From: Lysobacteraceae bacterium NML03-0222
GTDB taxonomy: Bacteria > Pseudomonadota > Gammaproteobacteria > Xanthomonadales > Xanthomonadaceae
Direction: 5' to 3'
NCBI GenBank assembly: GCA_002798195.1
Contig: NWQM01000005.1
Coordinates: 41,577 to 105,576, forward strand
DNA: 64,000 bases
The position numbers were made by a program, and so were the translations under genes. The notes under the pieces are model-generated. The model was not told where the DNA came from. It saw only the letters and a program-made list of their open reading frames with translations, and made no database searches. Position 1 is the first letter of the stretch. Each line of letters begins with the position of its first letter. Positions 16,833 through 27,988 of the stretch are shown piece by piece.

Positions 16833-17573
16833 TCAGCGACCCACATCACCCATACGCGAGCCAGTGGCAAAGAAGTCATGCAGGTCATGCGCAAAGGCAT
16901 CGAACTTGGCAATGATTTCGCTGTTCTGGCGGTTGAAGAAGTTGTAGATGATCACCGCCGGGATAGCCACGAACAGACCGATAGCGGTCATGATCAGGGC
17001 TTCACCCACCGGGCCTGCCACGGCCGAGATCGATGCATCACCGGAAGCACCCATGGCGATCAGGGCGTGGTAAATACCCCACACCGTACCCAGCAGGCCG
17101 ATAAACGGCGCGGTTGCACCCACGGTAGCGAGCAGCGTCATGCCGTTCTGCAGCTTGGAGCTTTCACGCACCACGGCCTGGCGCAATGCACGGTCAACCA
17201 GTTCCGAGCGGGTCATGTTGCCGGTCAGGCGGTCATCATGACGCTGGTGGTGGGCAGCGGCCTTGGCAGCATCCAGTGCAATCTTGGAGAACGGCTCACC
17301 TACAGGCTGCTCTTCCATGAAGCGGATGGCGTCCTGGGCATTGGGCGTCTGCCAGAAGGTACCCACCACACGGTCGGCATTGCCGCGCAACTGGGCGTAC
17401 TTCACCGACTTGACGACGAAGTAGTAAATCGAAAGAACCGAGAACAGAACCAAGGTCAGGAATACGACCCAGAGCAGCAGATCGAATTGCTGGACCAGGT
17501 CCTGAAAACCCATGGCCTTGAAAGCTTCGGCATTGGAGCCGCCGGCGGCGGGCGCGGGAGTTTGCTGCAGCAT
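16833..17573 (-). CDS. exbB: ExbB, MotA/TolQ/ExbB proton-channel protein
   Basis: A 246-residue inner-membrane protein with three transmembrane helices: about 30-52 (LLLWVVFLTLVLFSVLSIYY), 148-170 and 185-213 (ALIMTAIGLFVAIPAVIIYN). The large cytoplasmic loop (60-140) contains the conserved amphipathic region RSELVDRALRQAVVRE. Helix 2 has the family motif LLATVGATAPFIGLLGTVWG. It forms the pentameric stator around ExbD and powers TonB. It lies between tonB and exbD on the minus strand, 86 bp from tonB. Confidence 0.95.
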   Translation of the reverse strand: MLQQTPAPAAGGSNAEAFKAMGFQDLVQQFDLLLWVVFLTLVLFSVLSIYYFVVKSVKYAQLRGNADRVVGTFWQTPNAQDAIRFMEEQPVGEPFSKIALDAAKAAAHHQRHDDRLTGNMTRSELVDRALRQAVVRESSKLQNGMTLLATVGATAPFIGLLGTVWGIYHALIAMGASGDASISAVAGPVGEALIMTAIGLFVAIPAVIIYNFFNRQNSEIIAKFDAFAHDLHDFFATGSRMGDVGR

Positions 17574-17659
17574 GACGCTTACCTTTGTTGAGTGGATGTA
17601 AAGACCCGAAGGTCAAGAAACGTGGAATTTACTACTTTGAGTGGAACACTTGAAACAAA

Positions 17660-18337
<678 letters not shown>

Positions 18338-18390
18338 GCGCTTGCTCGTCGTTGGTTCTATCAGGGCATTTTCGTGCCCGGGAAAAGTAA

Positions 18391-18408
18391 CCTGCCCCGA
18401 GGGGCAGG
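18391..18408 (-). terminator. Hairpin between the TPR gene and tonB
   Basis: CCTGCCCC-GA-GGGGCAGG is a perfect 8-bp stem. Read leftward it is followed by TTACTTTT, so it could end the TPR-protein transcript before tonB. The T tract is interrupted, hence moderate confidence. Confidence 0.45.
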
Positions 18409-18498
18409 AACCACCTAGCTTATATCAATTCTCAGTTCATGCGCTATACATGAAGCTGATTTTTTCTGTTTTTTCTTGCCTAAATCTTTTGAAAACAA

Positions 18499-19587
18499 TC
18501 ACTTGAGATTGGCAAGACGAGTCGCTTCCTCGCGATTCCTGACCCCTTTCTCCAACGCCTTCTGGGCAGCTTCCCGGGTCTGTGCCTTTTTGCCCTGCTG
18601 GTTATAAACCTTGGCCAGATTCAGCCAAGTTTCGCCATCTTCTGCCAGCGGTGCAGCCAAGGTATAGAACCTGACAGCTGCATCCAGATCTTCGTCAAAG
18701 TAGGCGCGGTTAGCGGTAACCGACCAGGCTTTGGACAGATCGGCATCCTGCGGCAGGATGCCTTTGGCAACCCCATCCTCAATCACCGTGGCAGCCTCGC
18801 GCCATTTTTCGTCATTCAAAAGCCCCGAGTACAGGGCGCGATATTCGCGTGCTTCGCTCAGCAAGCCCTTGCTACGCGCATCTTCCAGCAGGGCATTGGC
18901 CTCACTGAACTTGTCTGCCTGCTGCAAGGTCGCCACGGCATTCATCAACAAGCCCTTGTCTGATGGGTTTTGCGCATAAAGCGTCTTGAACACAGCCGCC
19001 GCTTCTTCATTGCGTCCTGCATTGGCCAGCAAACCCGCCTTCATGGTGAGATATTTCGGATCTTCACTGCGGGTTTCGGACAAGAAGCGCTCAATGGTGG
19101 CAATTGCGGCCGGATACTGCTCGGCCTGTGCCTGGGTGACTGCCAGGTTGCTCATCATCCGGTAGTGGCTGTTGTTGTCCAAGCCATTGGCATCCAGAGC
19201 AGCTTGGAAGTACTGCGCAGCACGCGCCATTTCGTTGCTTTCGGTCGCAGCCACAGCCGCCATTTGATAGGCGAAAGATTTTTCGTAAATGTTGCTGGTG
19301 CTCTCGGCAAACGGCACGGCCTTGGCAAGAAGCTCGGCAAATTTGTTTTCTTCATACAGTTTGCTGAGTGCCTGCAGCTCCCTGACACCTTTTTGACTGG
19401 CTTTTTCCGTCGGCTCGGTGCGGCTGGCATTGGGGAATTCCGGTTCGGCTTTTTGTTGCTGCTGTTGCTGTTGCTGCTGACGGCGTTCACTGCGCTTGCC
19501 AGCCAATTGGGCGTGAGCAGGAACCACCAACAAGGTGGACAGGGCAAGTGCAACGGAAACAGTGATTGCACGACGAACGCTGGTCAT
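18499..19587 (-). CDS. Exported TPR-repeat protein with poly-Gln segment
   Basis: A 362-residue protein with a Sec signal peptide at 1-27 (cleavage after VPAHA) and then a basic/Gln-rich stretch containing nine consecutive Gln (near 39-47). About eight TPR-like helix pairs occupy 70-350, e.g. ARAAQYFQAALDANGLD, EEAAAVFKTLYAQNPSD and AVRFYTLAAPLAEDGETW. It is likely periplasmic and a protein-protein scaffold. It sits immediately upstream of tonB-exbB-exbD on the same strand, 161 bp away with a hairpin between, so co-function with TonB is suggested by position only. The poly-Gln codons are mostly CAA/CAG, making length variation by slippage possible. Confidence 0.85.
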   Translation of the reverse strand: MTSVRRAITVSVALALSTLLVVPAHAQLAGKRSERRQQQQQQQQQKAEPEFPNASRTEPTEKASQKGVRELQALSKLYEENKFAELLAKAVPFAESTSNIYEKSFAYQMAAVAATESNEMARAAQYFQAALDANGLDNNSHYRMMSNLAVTQAQAEQYPAAIATIERFLSETRSEDPKYLTMKAGLLANAGRNEEAAAVFKTLYAQNPSDKGLLMNAVATLQQADKFSEANALLEDARSKGLLSEAREYRALYSGLLNDEKWREAATVIEDGVAKGILPQDADLSKAWSVTANRAYFDEDLDAAVRFYTLAAPLAEDGETWLNLAKVYNQQGKKAQTREAAQKALEKGVRNREEATRLANLK

Positions 19588-19724
19588 TGGAACTCTCCTG
19601 AAAACATCAAGCCGCTGGGCGGCGCGTTATGCGAATAAAACTAACAGAACTTGGCCAGATTGGAAGCATTCTTGCCCCAAGTTTGACTCGGGGCAGGCTA
19701 AAAATCGCTGCAAGCAATTGAAAA

Positions 19725-20537
19725 TCAACCGCAATTAGGTCTTCTGCCCGATGCGCGCGCTTGCTGGTATATGGGCATCAAGCCCTCTGCTCTTACGCCC
19801 ATTTCCCGCAGTCTTGACTGCGGATCCGGGTGTGTGGAGAGCCATTGCGGCATTCGGGCACCACCTGCAGCAATCATGTTCTGCCATAAATCAACCGCTT
19901 GCCGTGGATCAAATCCCGCTCGTGCCATCAGCTGTTGCCCGACTACATCGGCCTCGCTTTCCTGGGTGCGGTTATTGGGGAGCAAAATCGCTCCTTGGGC
20001 AATCATGCCGCCCCCCTGGGTCGCCAGATTGCCGACATTCTGTCCATAGGCTGCACCCAGCAATGCACCCAGCAGCCCCACCCCCATCTGCGTGCCCATT
20101 TGCCGGGTAATCCGCTCATCATGATGACGCGCCACCACATGACCAATTTCGTGCGCCACCACGGCTGCTAATTGATCCTGGTTTTTCGCTACTTTGAAAA
20201 TACCGGTATGAATGCCGACCTTGCCGCCCGGCAATGCAAAAGCATTGGGGCTGTCATCCTGAAATACGGCATTCTCCCAAGCATACCGCTGCCAGTTCTG
20301 CGGCAGCTCGCGCACAATGCTGTTTACAACACAATTCACATAGGCGCGCTCGCGCGGACTGCTACTGAGCGGCTTCTTGGCCTTGAGCTCGGCAAAAGCG
20401 CCTGCGCCCATTTGTTCAAGTTGCGCTTGAGAAATTGCACCGATCCGCTGGGTTCGCCCAGTCGGCGAAGTCGTCGTGGCACAAGCTGCCACAGTGACAG
20501 CCAAGACACAGGCAAACAGATAAGAGCACTGGCGCAT
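19725..20537 (-). CDS. M48-family metallopeptidase lipoprotein (LoiP/YggG-like)
   Basis: A 270-residue zinc protease. The ATG at 20537 is chosen over an in-frame GTG at 20564 because it starts a lipoprotein signal peptide with lipobox TVAAC (Cys near 19). The zinc site is HEIGH in AAVVAHEIGHVVARHHDERI near 128, and a third ligand Glu is expected in RTQESEADVVGQQLM near 190. A central Gly-rich LLGALLGAAYGQNVG segment is hydrophobic. Length fits the BepA/LoiP group without TPRs. A role in outer-membrane protein or LPS-assembly quality control is inferred from the family. It is separated from gyrB by a strong terminator and its own promoter region. Confidence 0.9.
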   Translation of the reverse strand: MRQCSYLFACVLAVTVAACATTTSPTGRTQRIGAISQAQLEQMGAGAFAELKAKKPLSSSPRERAYVNCVVNSIVRELPQNWQRYAWENAVFQDDSPNAFALPGGKVGIHTGIFKVAKNQDQLAAVVAHEIGHVVARHHDERITRQMGTQMGVGLLGALLGAAYGQNVGNLATQGGGMIAQGAILLPNNRTQESEADVVGQQLMARAGFDPRQAVDLWQNMIAAGGARMPQWLSTHPDPQSRLREMGVRAEGLMPIYQQARASGRRPNCG

Positions 20538-20665
20538 GGTGATGGATACTGACGTTGGGGACACCCATCCTTTTTAGCGCAATCAAGCGAAAATACCGTC
20601 AATTGCCATCATTGCAGCCGCCCATGCTTATTGCGCGTTCATACGGAAATGGCATACACCAAACC

Positions 20666-20696
20666 CACAAAAGCCGCGAAATTCGCGGCTTTTGTG
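20666..20696 (-). terminator. Strong bidirectional-looking terminator after gyrB
   Basis: A 15-bp perfect inverted repeat, CACAAAAGCCGCGAA and TTCGCGGCTTTTGTG, around a single base. It lies 7 bp beyond the gyrB stop, with T-rich arms in both directions. Confidence 0.88.
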
Positions 20697-20703
20697 CACA
20701 TTG

Positions 20704-23217
<2,514 letters not shown>

Positions 23218-23235
23218 TCACCTGCTGGCTAAGCA

Positions 23236-24318
23236 TCAGAACTCCGGAGCATGAATCTGCCCATGTTCCACGTGAAACACGCGCACTTCCCTGCCCTGCA
23301 TCTCTGCCGGCAATTCCACACCGGTCATAAACACTTGTGCTCCCGTGGCTTCCAGCTCATCCAGTACCCGTCCCCGATGCTTACCATCAAGTTCCGATGA
23401 AAAGTCATCAAGCAGCATTACCGGAGGCTCACCACGGAGTTGCTGAAAATGTCGTGCCTGCGCCAGCAGGCATGTCAAAGCCAATGTTTTGGCCTGCCCT
23501 CGGGAGTAGGCCTCCGCTTTTGACTTGTTTGAGAAATGGAGTTTCCAGTCGGCGCGATGCGGACCTATACCGGTATAGCCCAGGGACAGATCTCGCTCGC
23601 GATTCAACAGCAAGGCATCAGCCAACGTCATCTGCTCGTTTTTCCAACCCGCAAACAGTTCGAATGACAGATCGCCAAATGCCGGTAACAGCTGCTCACT
23701 TACTTGTTGCAAGTAAGGCAGCAGTCCATCCAGATAGCTCCGGCGATACCACAACACAGGCGCTGCGGCTTCTGCCAGCTCAAAATCCCATGTGTCAAGC
23801 AAGCCACCAAGATTTTTCTGTTTAAGCAGTGCATTTCGCTGTTTCAAGGCGCGTGCATAGCGACGCCATAAAACCAAATAGCTTTGTTCCACGTGGAACA
23901 ATCCCCAATCCAGAAACCTCCTCCGGTATTCACTACTGCCAGACACTAGGAGATGGCTATTGGGTTCAAAAACACTGACTGCAAATGCCGCACATAGATC
24001 GCCGAGTTGGCCGACCTCCTCGCCATTCAATTTGGCCTGCCAATCTCCACCGGCGTGCTTCAATCCAGCTTTCTGCGTTTGGTTATTTGCATCTTGCCAT
24101 TCGCAGAAGATTTGCAATGCAGGCATGCTCTCGCGAATCAACCCGTCTCGAACACGTCCACGAAAGCTGCGGCCATACCCCAATATATGTAGTGCTTCCA
24201 ATACTGTGCTTTTCCCTGCACCATTTTCTCCTGACAAAAAGTTGAGATTGGATGCAGGCTGTAATTGCGCTACGCGAATCGCGCGAATATTGTGCAAGTC
24301 GAGACGTACAATGCGCAT
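23236..24318 (-). CDS. recF: RecF, DNA replication/recombination gap-repair ATPase
   Basis: A 360-residue SMC/ABC-like ATPase that loads RecA with RecO/RecR at single-strand gaps. Walker A is GENGAGKST in LSGENGAGKSTVLEALH, the signature motif is YSRGQAKTLALTCLL, and Walker B is VMLLDDFSSELD. Two parS sites are embedded in its coding sequence, encoding FHVEQ near residue 143 and FHVEH near the C-terminus, so the protein sequence there is partly dictated by the DNA site. It lies 86 bp after dnaN and about 100 bp before gyrB. Confidence 0.96.
   Translation of the reverse strand: MRIVRLDLHNIRAIRVAQLQPASNLNFLSGENGAGKSTVLEALHILGYGRSFRGRVRDGLIRESMPALQIFCEWQDANNQTQKAGLKHAGGDWQAKLNGEEVGQLGDLCAAFAVSVFEPNSHLLVSGSSEYRRRFLDWGLFHVEQSYLVLWRRYARALKQRNALLKQKNLGGLLDTWDFELAEAAAPVLWYRRSYLDGLLPYLQQVSEQLLPAFGDLSFELFAGWKNEQMTLADALLLNRERDLSLGYTGIGPHRADWKLHFSNKSKAEAYSRGQAKTLALTCLLAQARHFQQLRGEPPVMLLDDFSSELDGKHRGRVLDELEATGAQVFMTGVELPAEMQGREVRVFHVEHGQIHAPEF
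23264..23279. promoter_or_regulatory. parS: parS site (ParB-binding) in the 3' end of recF
   Basis: TGTTCCACGTGAAACA matches the bacterial chromosomal parS consensus TGTTNCACGTGAAACA. ParB nucleates here to organise origin segregation. It is read as ...FHVEH in recF. Confidence 0.9.
23885..23900. promoter_or_regulatory. parS: parS site within recF (perfect palindrome)
   Basis: TGTTCCACGTGGAACA is a fully symmetric 16-mer, the form I recall from Pseudomonas. It encodes FHVEQ inside RecF. Confidence 0.9.
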
Positions 24319-24354
24319 CAGAATTTCATCCGAATCCTAACTTTGGACGCAAAA

Positions 24355-24375
24355 CCGCCCGGACATGCCGGGCGG
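24355..24375 (-). terminator. Terminator hairpin downstream of dnaN
   Basis: CCGCCCGG (24355-24362) pairs with CCGGGCGG (24368-24375). Read leftward the stem is followed by TTTTG. It lies between dnaN and recF, just past a parS site. Confidence 0.6.
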
Positions 24376-24378
24376 TGC

Positions 24379-24394
24379 TGTTCCACGTGAAACA
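24379..24394. promoter_or_regulatory. parS: parS site in the dnaN-recF gap
   Basis: TGTTCCACGTGAAACA lies 11 bp beyond the dnaN stop. It is the third site within 1.13 kb and the only intergenic one. Confidence 0.92.
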
Positions 24395-24404
24395 TCAATA
24401 GGCA

Positions 24405-25502
24405 TCAAAGACGCAGCGGCATCACGACATGACGGCTGCGATCATTGCTGGCTTCCTGCACCAATGCCGAGGAATTGGCATCACGCATGGAAATTACTAC
24501 CTTTTCGTCTCGCAATGCTCCCAAAGCATCCAACAGATAATTGACGTTGAAGCCAATCGCCAACCCACTCACAGAGGTTTCCGCTTCCACTTCATCCTGT
24601 GCTTCTTCCTGTTCGGGATTATTGCTTTGCACCTTCAAAAGATTGGGTGATATCTCGACACGAACACCACGATATTTTTCGTTTGACAAAATCTTGGTTC
24701 GGTCAAGTGCAGCACGCAAGGCTTCTCGATCAACTGTGATTTTCTTGTCCGCGCCGATGGGAATGACTGCCTCGTAATCTGGAAAGTTCCCATCAATCAA
24801 TTTGGACGTGAATGTGACGTCATCGCGTTTGATTCGGATATGGCTGCGCCCGATTTCCAAACTGATCGTACGATCTCCCCCCTCGAGCAAGCGTTGCAGT
24901 TCTTGAACCCCTTTTCTGGGAACAATGATTTTTCGTTTGATTCCAGTGCTCTCAAGCTGGGTTTCGCACAATGCAAGCCGATGCCCGTCGGTCGCAACGC
25001 AACGCAGATCGTTTTCACGGAAATCAAACAAAAGTCCATTCAAGTAATACCGGACATCTTGCTGCGCCATGGAAAATGCAGTGCGTTCAATCAGCTCTTT
25101 AAGTCCGGCTTCTGCGATCTGAATCTGCTCATTGGCATCCATTTCTTCGATTGCAGGGAAATCCCTTGCAGGCAAGCTCATCAAGCTGAAACGACTTTTC
25201 CCGGCTCTGACTTCCACTTTGTCGCCGTGTTGGGCAATACGTACGGTGCTGCCGTCTGGAAGTGCGCGGACGATGTCGAAAAATTTGCGTGCAGGAATTG
25301 TCGTTTCTCCGTTTTCGGTTTCCTGTGCTTCACAACGCGCAACCATTTCTACTTCCAAGTCCGTTCCGGTCAGATAGATCTGATTTTCCTGGACTTGCAC
25401 AAGCAAATTGGAAAGCACAGGCAGGGTTTGCCTTCTTTCAATGACATTGACGACCTGAGACAGTGATTTGAGTAGAACTTCGCGTTGCAGAGAAAAACGC
25501 AT
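24405..25502 (-). CDS. dnaN: DNA polymerase III beta sliding clamp
   Basis: A 365-residue clamp that forms a dimeric ring tethering Pol III. Three repeated DnaN domains are visible. The first is MRFSLQREVLLKSLSQVVNV, with TLPVLSNLLVQV. The second carries FSMAQQDVRYYLNGLLF, with CVATDGHRLALCE. The third carries ALRAALDRTKILSNEKYRGV. The end is VVMPLRL, the conserved C-terminus that shapes the peptide-binding cleft. Length is typical (366-367). It lies downstream of dnaA across the AT-rich candidate origin. Confidence 0.97.
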   Translation of the reverse strand: MRFSLQREVLLKSLSQVVNVIERRQTLPVLSNLLVQVQENQIYLTGTDLEVEMVARCEAQETENGETTIPARKFFDIVRALPDGSTVRIAQHGDKVEVRAGKSRFSLMSLPARDFPAIEEMDANEQIQIAEAGLKELIERTAFSMAQQDVRYYLNGLLFDFRENDLRCVATDGHRLALCETQLESTGIKRKIIVPRKGVQELQRLLEGGDRTISLEIGRSHIRIKRDDVTFTSKLIDGNFPDYEAVIPIGADKKITVDREALRAALDRTKILSNEKYRGVRVEISPNLLKVQSNNPEQEEAQDEVEAETSVSGLAIGFNVNYLLDALGALRDEKVVISMRDANSSALVQEASNDRSRHVVMPLRL

Positions 25503-25747
25503 TGGAGGATTCCTTATGTCTTCAGCGCTACAGCTTTTAATTTATGTATAACTATAAAGCAGGTAGTGGATGTAGTGTTTTGCAAAACTGATGGAAACTT
25601 TCTATGTGCTTGTTTTTGCTCGCAAATTTTCAGAAATGAGCTTGCAGAAAATTTTTCGATAGTATGTGGAAAAGTTGTGTGTGAAATCTGGCTCGAAAGT
25701 TTTCTTCAGGTTTTCCACAGACAATGTCCGATTTGTTCGCAGAATTT
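25503..25747. other. oriC: Candidate chromosomal origin (oriC) between dnaA and dnaN
   Basis: A 245-bp gene-free, AT-rich stretch in a GC-rich region. It holds two DnaA-box-like 9-mers in opposite orientation: TGTGGAAAA at 25665-25673 and TTTTCCACA at 25711-25719. The consensus is TTATCCACA, so each differs by one base. An AT-rich run at about 25535-25665 could be the unwinding element. dnaA-dnaN is a common oriC position, and transcription diverges from this locus. Only two boxes are seen, fewer than usual, so the functional origin may also use the dnaA-rpmH gap. Confidence 0.6.
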
Positions 25748-27127
25748 TCATTCGGTGAGCTTCCGGGTCAGTTTTTCCCAATCGGCATGGGTGGCAGCAT
25801 CGGTCTCCCGCAATTCGCTGATGACCTTGATGGCATTCATTACCGTAGAGTGATCACGGCCAAATGCCTCGCCAATCTCAGGCAGGCTGCGATCGGTGAG
25901 CTCTCTGGCAAGCGCCATCGCCATCTGCCGGGCGCGGGCGATGGTGCGTTTGCGGGAGCTTGAGAGCATGATGCGCAGCTGCAGGTTGTAGTGTTCGGAC
26001 ACCACTTTCTGGATATTCGGGATATTGATGACCGCCTGTTGTGAGCGGAACAGGTCACGCAAGGTATCGTTGGCAAATTCGATGGTGATGGGTTTGCCCA
26101 TCAGATTTGCGTGCGCCATCAGGGTGTTGAAAGCACCTTCCAGTTCGCGGACGTTTGACTGCATGCGCTTGGCCAACATCATCACCACTTCTTCGGGAAT
26201 GGTGGCATTGCGCTCGCGTGCCTTTGCCAAAATGATTTGCGCACGGGTTTCAAAGTCGGGCGGGTCGATTGCGACGGCAAGACCGTTGCTCATGCGTGAG
26301 CGTAGCCGCGGCTCAAGTTTGTCGATTTCGCGTGGATAGCGGTCGGAGGTGAGGATAATCTGCCGCTTGTTGTCAAACAGGGTATTGAAGGTGTGGAAAA
26401 ACTCTTCCTGGGTTGAGGGTTTTTCCGCAAGCAGGTGGACATCGTCAATCAGCAGGGCATCGACCTTGGTGAAGCTGCGTTTGAAGCGGTCACGCGCCAT
26501 CGAGTTTTTGTTGGTGTAGTCCTCTTGCAAGGCGCGGAAGAAGCGATTGAAGAAGTCATCCGCGCGCAGATACAGCACCCGCGCCTTGGGGTTGTTTTGG
26601 CGAATCAGGTTGCCCGCAGCCACCATCAGATGGGTTTTGCCAAGCCCGGTGCCACCGAACAACAGAACCGGGTTGTTTTGCCGACTGCCGGGATTTTGTG
26701 CCGCCAAAAGCGCAGCTGCGCGTGCCATGGAGTTACTGCGGCCTTCAACGAAATTGTCGAAGGTGAAGTAGTTGTCCAGATTGCTTTCAAGCGGCTCTTC
26801 GGCCACTTTGAGAGCAGGGTTGGGCAAGGAGGTTGTGCTCGGGGCTGTTGTCTGTGTTTGCGGGGGCAGACTGCCAATCTTGAGTTCGACATCTTCCAGG
26901 GCGCCGAAATGCGCTGCCAGTTCCCGAATCCTGTCGAGATGGTTTTCCCGCACTTCTTCCATCACGAAAGTATTGGGGGCAAACAGGTGCAGGACACCGC
27001 CTTGCACGTGCGCCTGCAAGGGGTTCAACCAACTTTTCAGAACTACTTCGGGTAATTCGCTGGAAAGTCGTTCAAGACAGGCAACCCAAGTGTCCGGCGG
27101 GGCTGGGGGAGAAGAGGTCATGTTCAT
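25748..27127 (-). CDS. dnaA: Chromosomal replication initiator DnaA
   Basis: A 459-residue AAA+ initiator that binds DnaA boxes and melts oriC. Domain I (1-85) begins with WVACLERLSSELPEVVLKSW. A variable, Pro/Thr/Ser-rich domain II covers about 90-120. Domain III (about 125-340) has Walker A GGTGLGKTHLM, Walker B ALLIDDVHLL and a sensor/arginine-finger region RMSNGLAVAIDPPDFETRAQI. The domain IV HTH carries the DnaA signature GRDHSTVMNAIKVI. The start is the first ATG of MNM; the ATG two codons later cannot be excluded. A DnaA-box-like site 48 bp upstream suggests autoregulation. Confidence 0.97.
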   Translation of the reverse strand: MNMTSSPPAPPDTWVACLERLSSELPEVVLKSWLNPLQAHVQGGVLHLFAPNTFVMEEVRENHLDRIRELAAHFGALEDVELKIGSLPPQTQTTAPSTTSLPNPALKVAEEPLESNLDNYFTFDNFVEGRSNSMARAAALLAAQNPGSRQNNPVLLFGGTGLGKTHLMVAAGNLIRQNNPKARVLYLRADDFFNRFFRALQEDYTNKNSMARDRFKRSFTKVDALLIDDVHLLAEKPSTQEEFFHTFNTLFDNKRQIILTSDRYPREIDKLEPRLRSRMSNGLAVAIDPPDFETRAQIILAKARERNATIPEEVVMMLAKRMQSNVRELEGAFNTLMAHANLMGKPITIEFANDTLRDLFRSQQAVINIPNIQKVVSEHYNLQLRIMLSSSRKRTIARARQMAMALARELTDRSLPEIGEAFGRDHSTVMNAIKVISELRETDAATHADWEKLTRKLTE

Positions 27128-27326
27128 CGCAAACGCTTTTCAAAAAGACAAACCTGCGGTGCCAAACAAGGCACTGTGGAAAAGTGCAGGAAGGCCTGCC
27201 AGATTACCATTCCGGCAACTTGTCGGCATGTTCCGGGTGAAACTTGCACAGTGCCTGCTGTATTGACTTTGATAAGGCCGCTGGCTATCATCGCCGGTTC
27301 CGTTTTCATCCTTTGACGGCATTACT
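27128..27326. promoter_or_regulatory. Divergent dnaA / rpmH control region with DnaA-box-like site
   Basis: This 199-bp gap separates leftward dnaA from rightward rpmH. TGTGGAAAA at 27175-27183 is one base from a DnaA box and is positioned to let DnaA repress its own promoter or contribute to the origin. The rpmH promoter lies at 27263-27291 (separate entry). The dnaA promoter itself is not clear to me. Confidence 0.6.
27263..27291 (+). promoter_or_regulatory. Sigma-70 promoter of rpmH
   Basis: TTGACT (27263-27268), a 17-bp spacer, then TATCAT (27286-27291), 35 bp before the rpmH ATG. This is a near-consensus promoter, fitting a highly expressed ribosomal-protein gene. Confidence 0.7.
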
Positions 27327-27467
27327 ATGGCCACCAAGCGTACCTACCAGCCCAGCAACCTGAAGCGCAAGCGCGATCACGGCTTCCGTGCCCGCATGAA
27401 GACCGCTGATGGTCGCAAGATCCTGGCTCGCCGCCGCGCCAAGGGTCGCAAGGTCCTGTCCGCCTGA
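27327..27467 (+). CDS. rpmH: Large ribosomal subunit protein bL34
   Basis: 46 codons from the ATG at 27327 to TGA at 27465. The product is very basic and matches bL34 throughout: it starts [19 protein letters not shown] and has the signature [19 protein letters not shown]. It is the first gene of the rightward rpmH-rnpA-yidC unit and adjoins the dnaA promoter region in the usual order. Confidence 0.97.
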   Translation: MATKRTYQPSNLKRKRDHGFRARMKTADGRKILARRRAKGRKVLSA

Positions 27468-27538
27468 TCCGTTGCTGCCGGCCGTTGATGGCCGGTAGTG
27501 ATCTTGCGGGCTTGGGTTTTGTGCCCGGGTCTTCTGCG

Positions 27539-27988
27539 ATGAGCAATAGCGCACCCGCCCGTTTCCCAAAAACGGTTCGGGTGCGTTCTCGTGTTCAGTA
27601 TTCGCGTGTTTTTGAGTGCGCCAAGCGCTATCACCATGCGACCATGACACTGCACCGTGCGACGCAAACAGATGCCGATACGGCCCGGCTTGGGCTTGCG
27701 GTATCGCGCAGGGTGGATAAGCGTGCAGTGGTGCGCAATCGCATCAAGCGGGTATTGCGCGAAACCTTCCGTTGCCATCTTGCGCAGCTATTGCCGGGTG
27801 ATGTGGTGGTGGTGGTCAAGCCCGCAGCCGCATCACTTGGCAATGCCGCGCTTGCACAGGCGTTTTTGAGCCTGTTGCTGCGCTCGGGCGCGTTGCCGCA
27901 AGCCAAAAGCAGCGGCACAATGCCCGCCGATTTTTATCTCTCACAACCCAAGGCTGGCGCCGACCAGCCGGAAAAGAGCATCCGTTGA
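27539..27988 (+). CDS. rnpA: Ribonuclease P protein component
   Basis: A 149-residue basic protein that partners the RNase P RNA in tRNA 5' processing. The ATG at 27539 (MSNSAPARFPKTVRVRS) is chosen; the frame is open further upstream but not conserved-looking. The family signature is RLGLAVSRRVDKRAVVRNRIKRVLRE near 58-83, with phosphodiester-binding RNRIKR. The C-terminal extension (about 120-149) is longer than in E. coli. The stop overlaps the yidC start, so no yidD gene lies between them. Confidence 0.95.
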   Translation: MSNSAPARFPKTVRVRSRVQYSRVFECAKRYHHATMTLHRATQTDADTARLGLAVSRRVDKRAVVRNRIKRVLRETFRCHLAQLLPGDVVVVVKPAAASLGNAALAQAFLSLLLRSGALPQAKSSGTMPADFYLSQPKAGADQPEKSIR

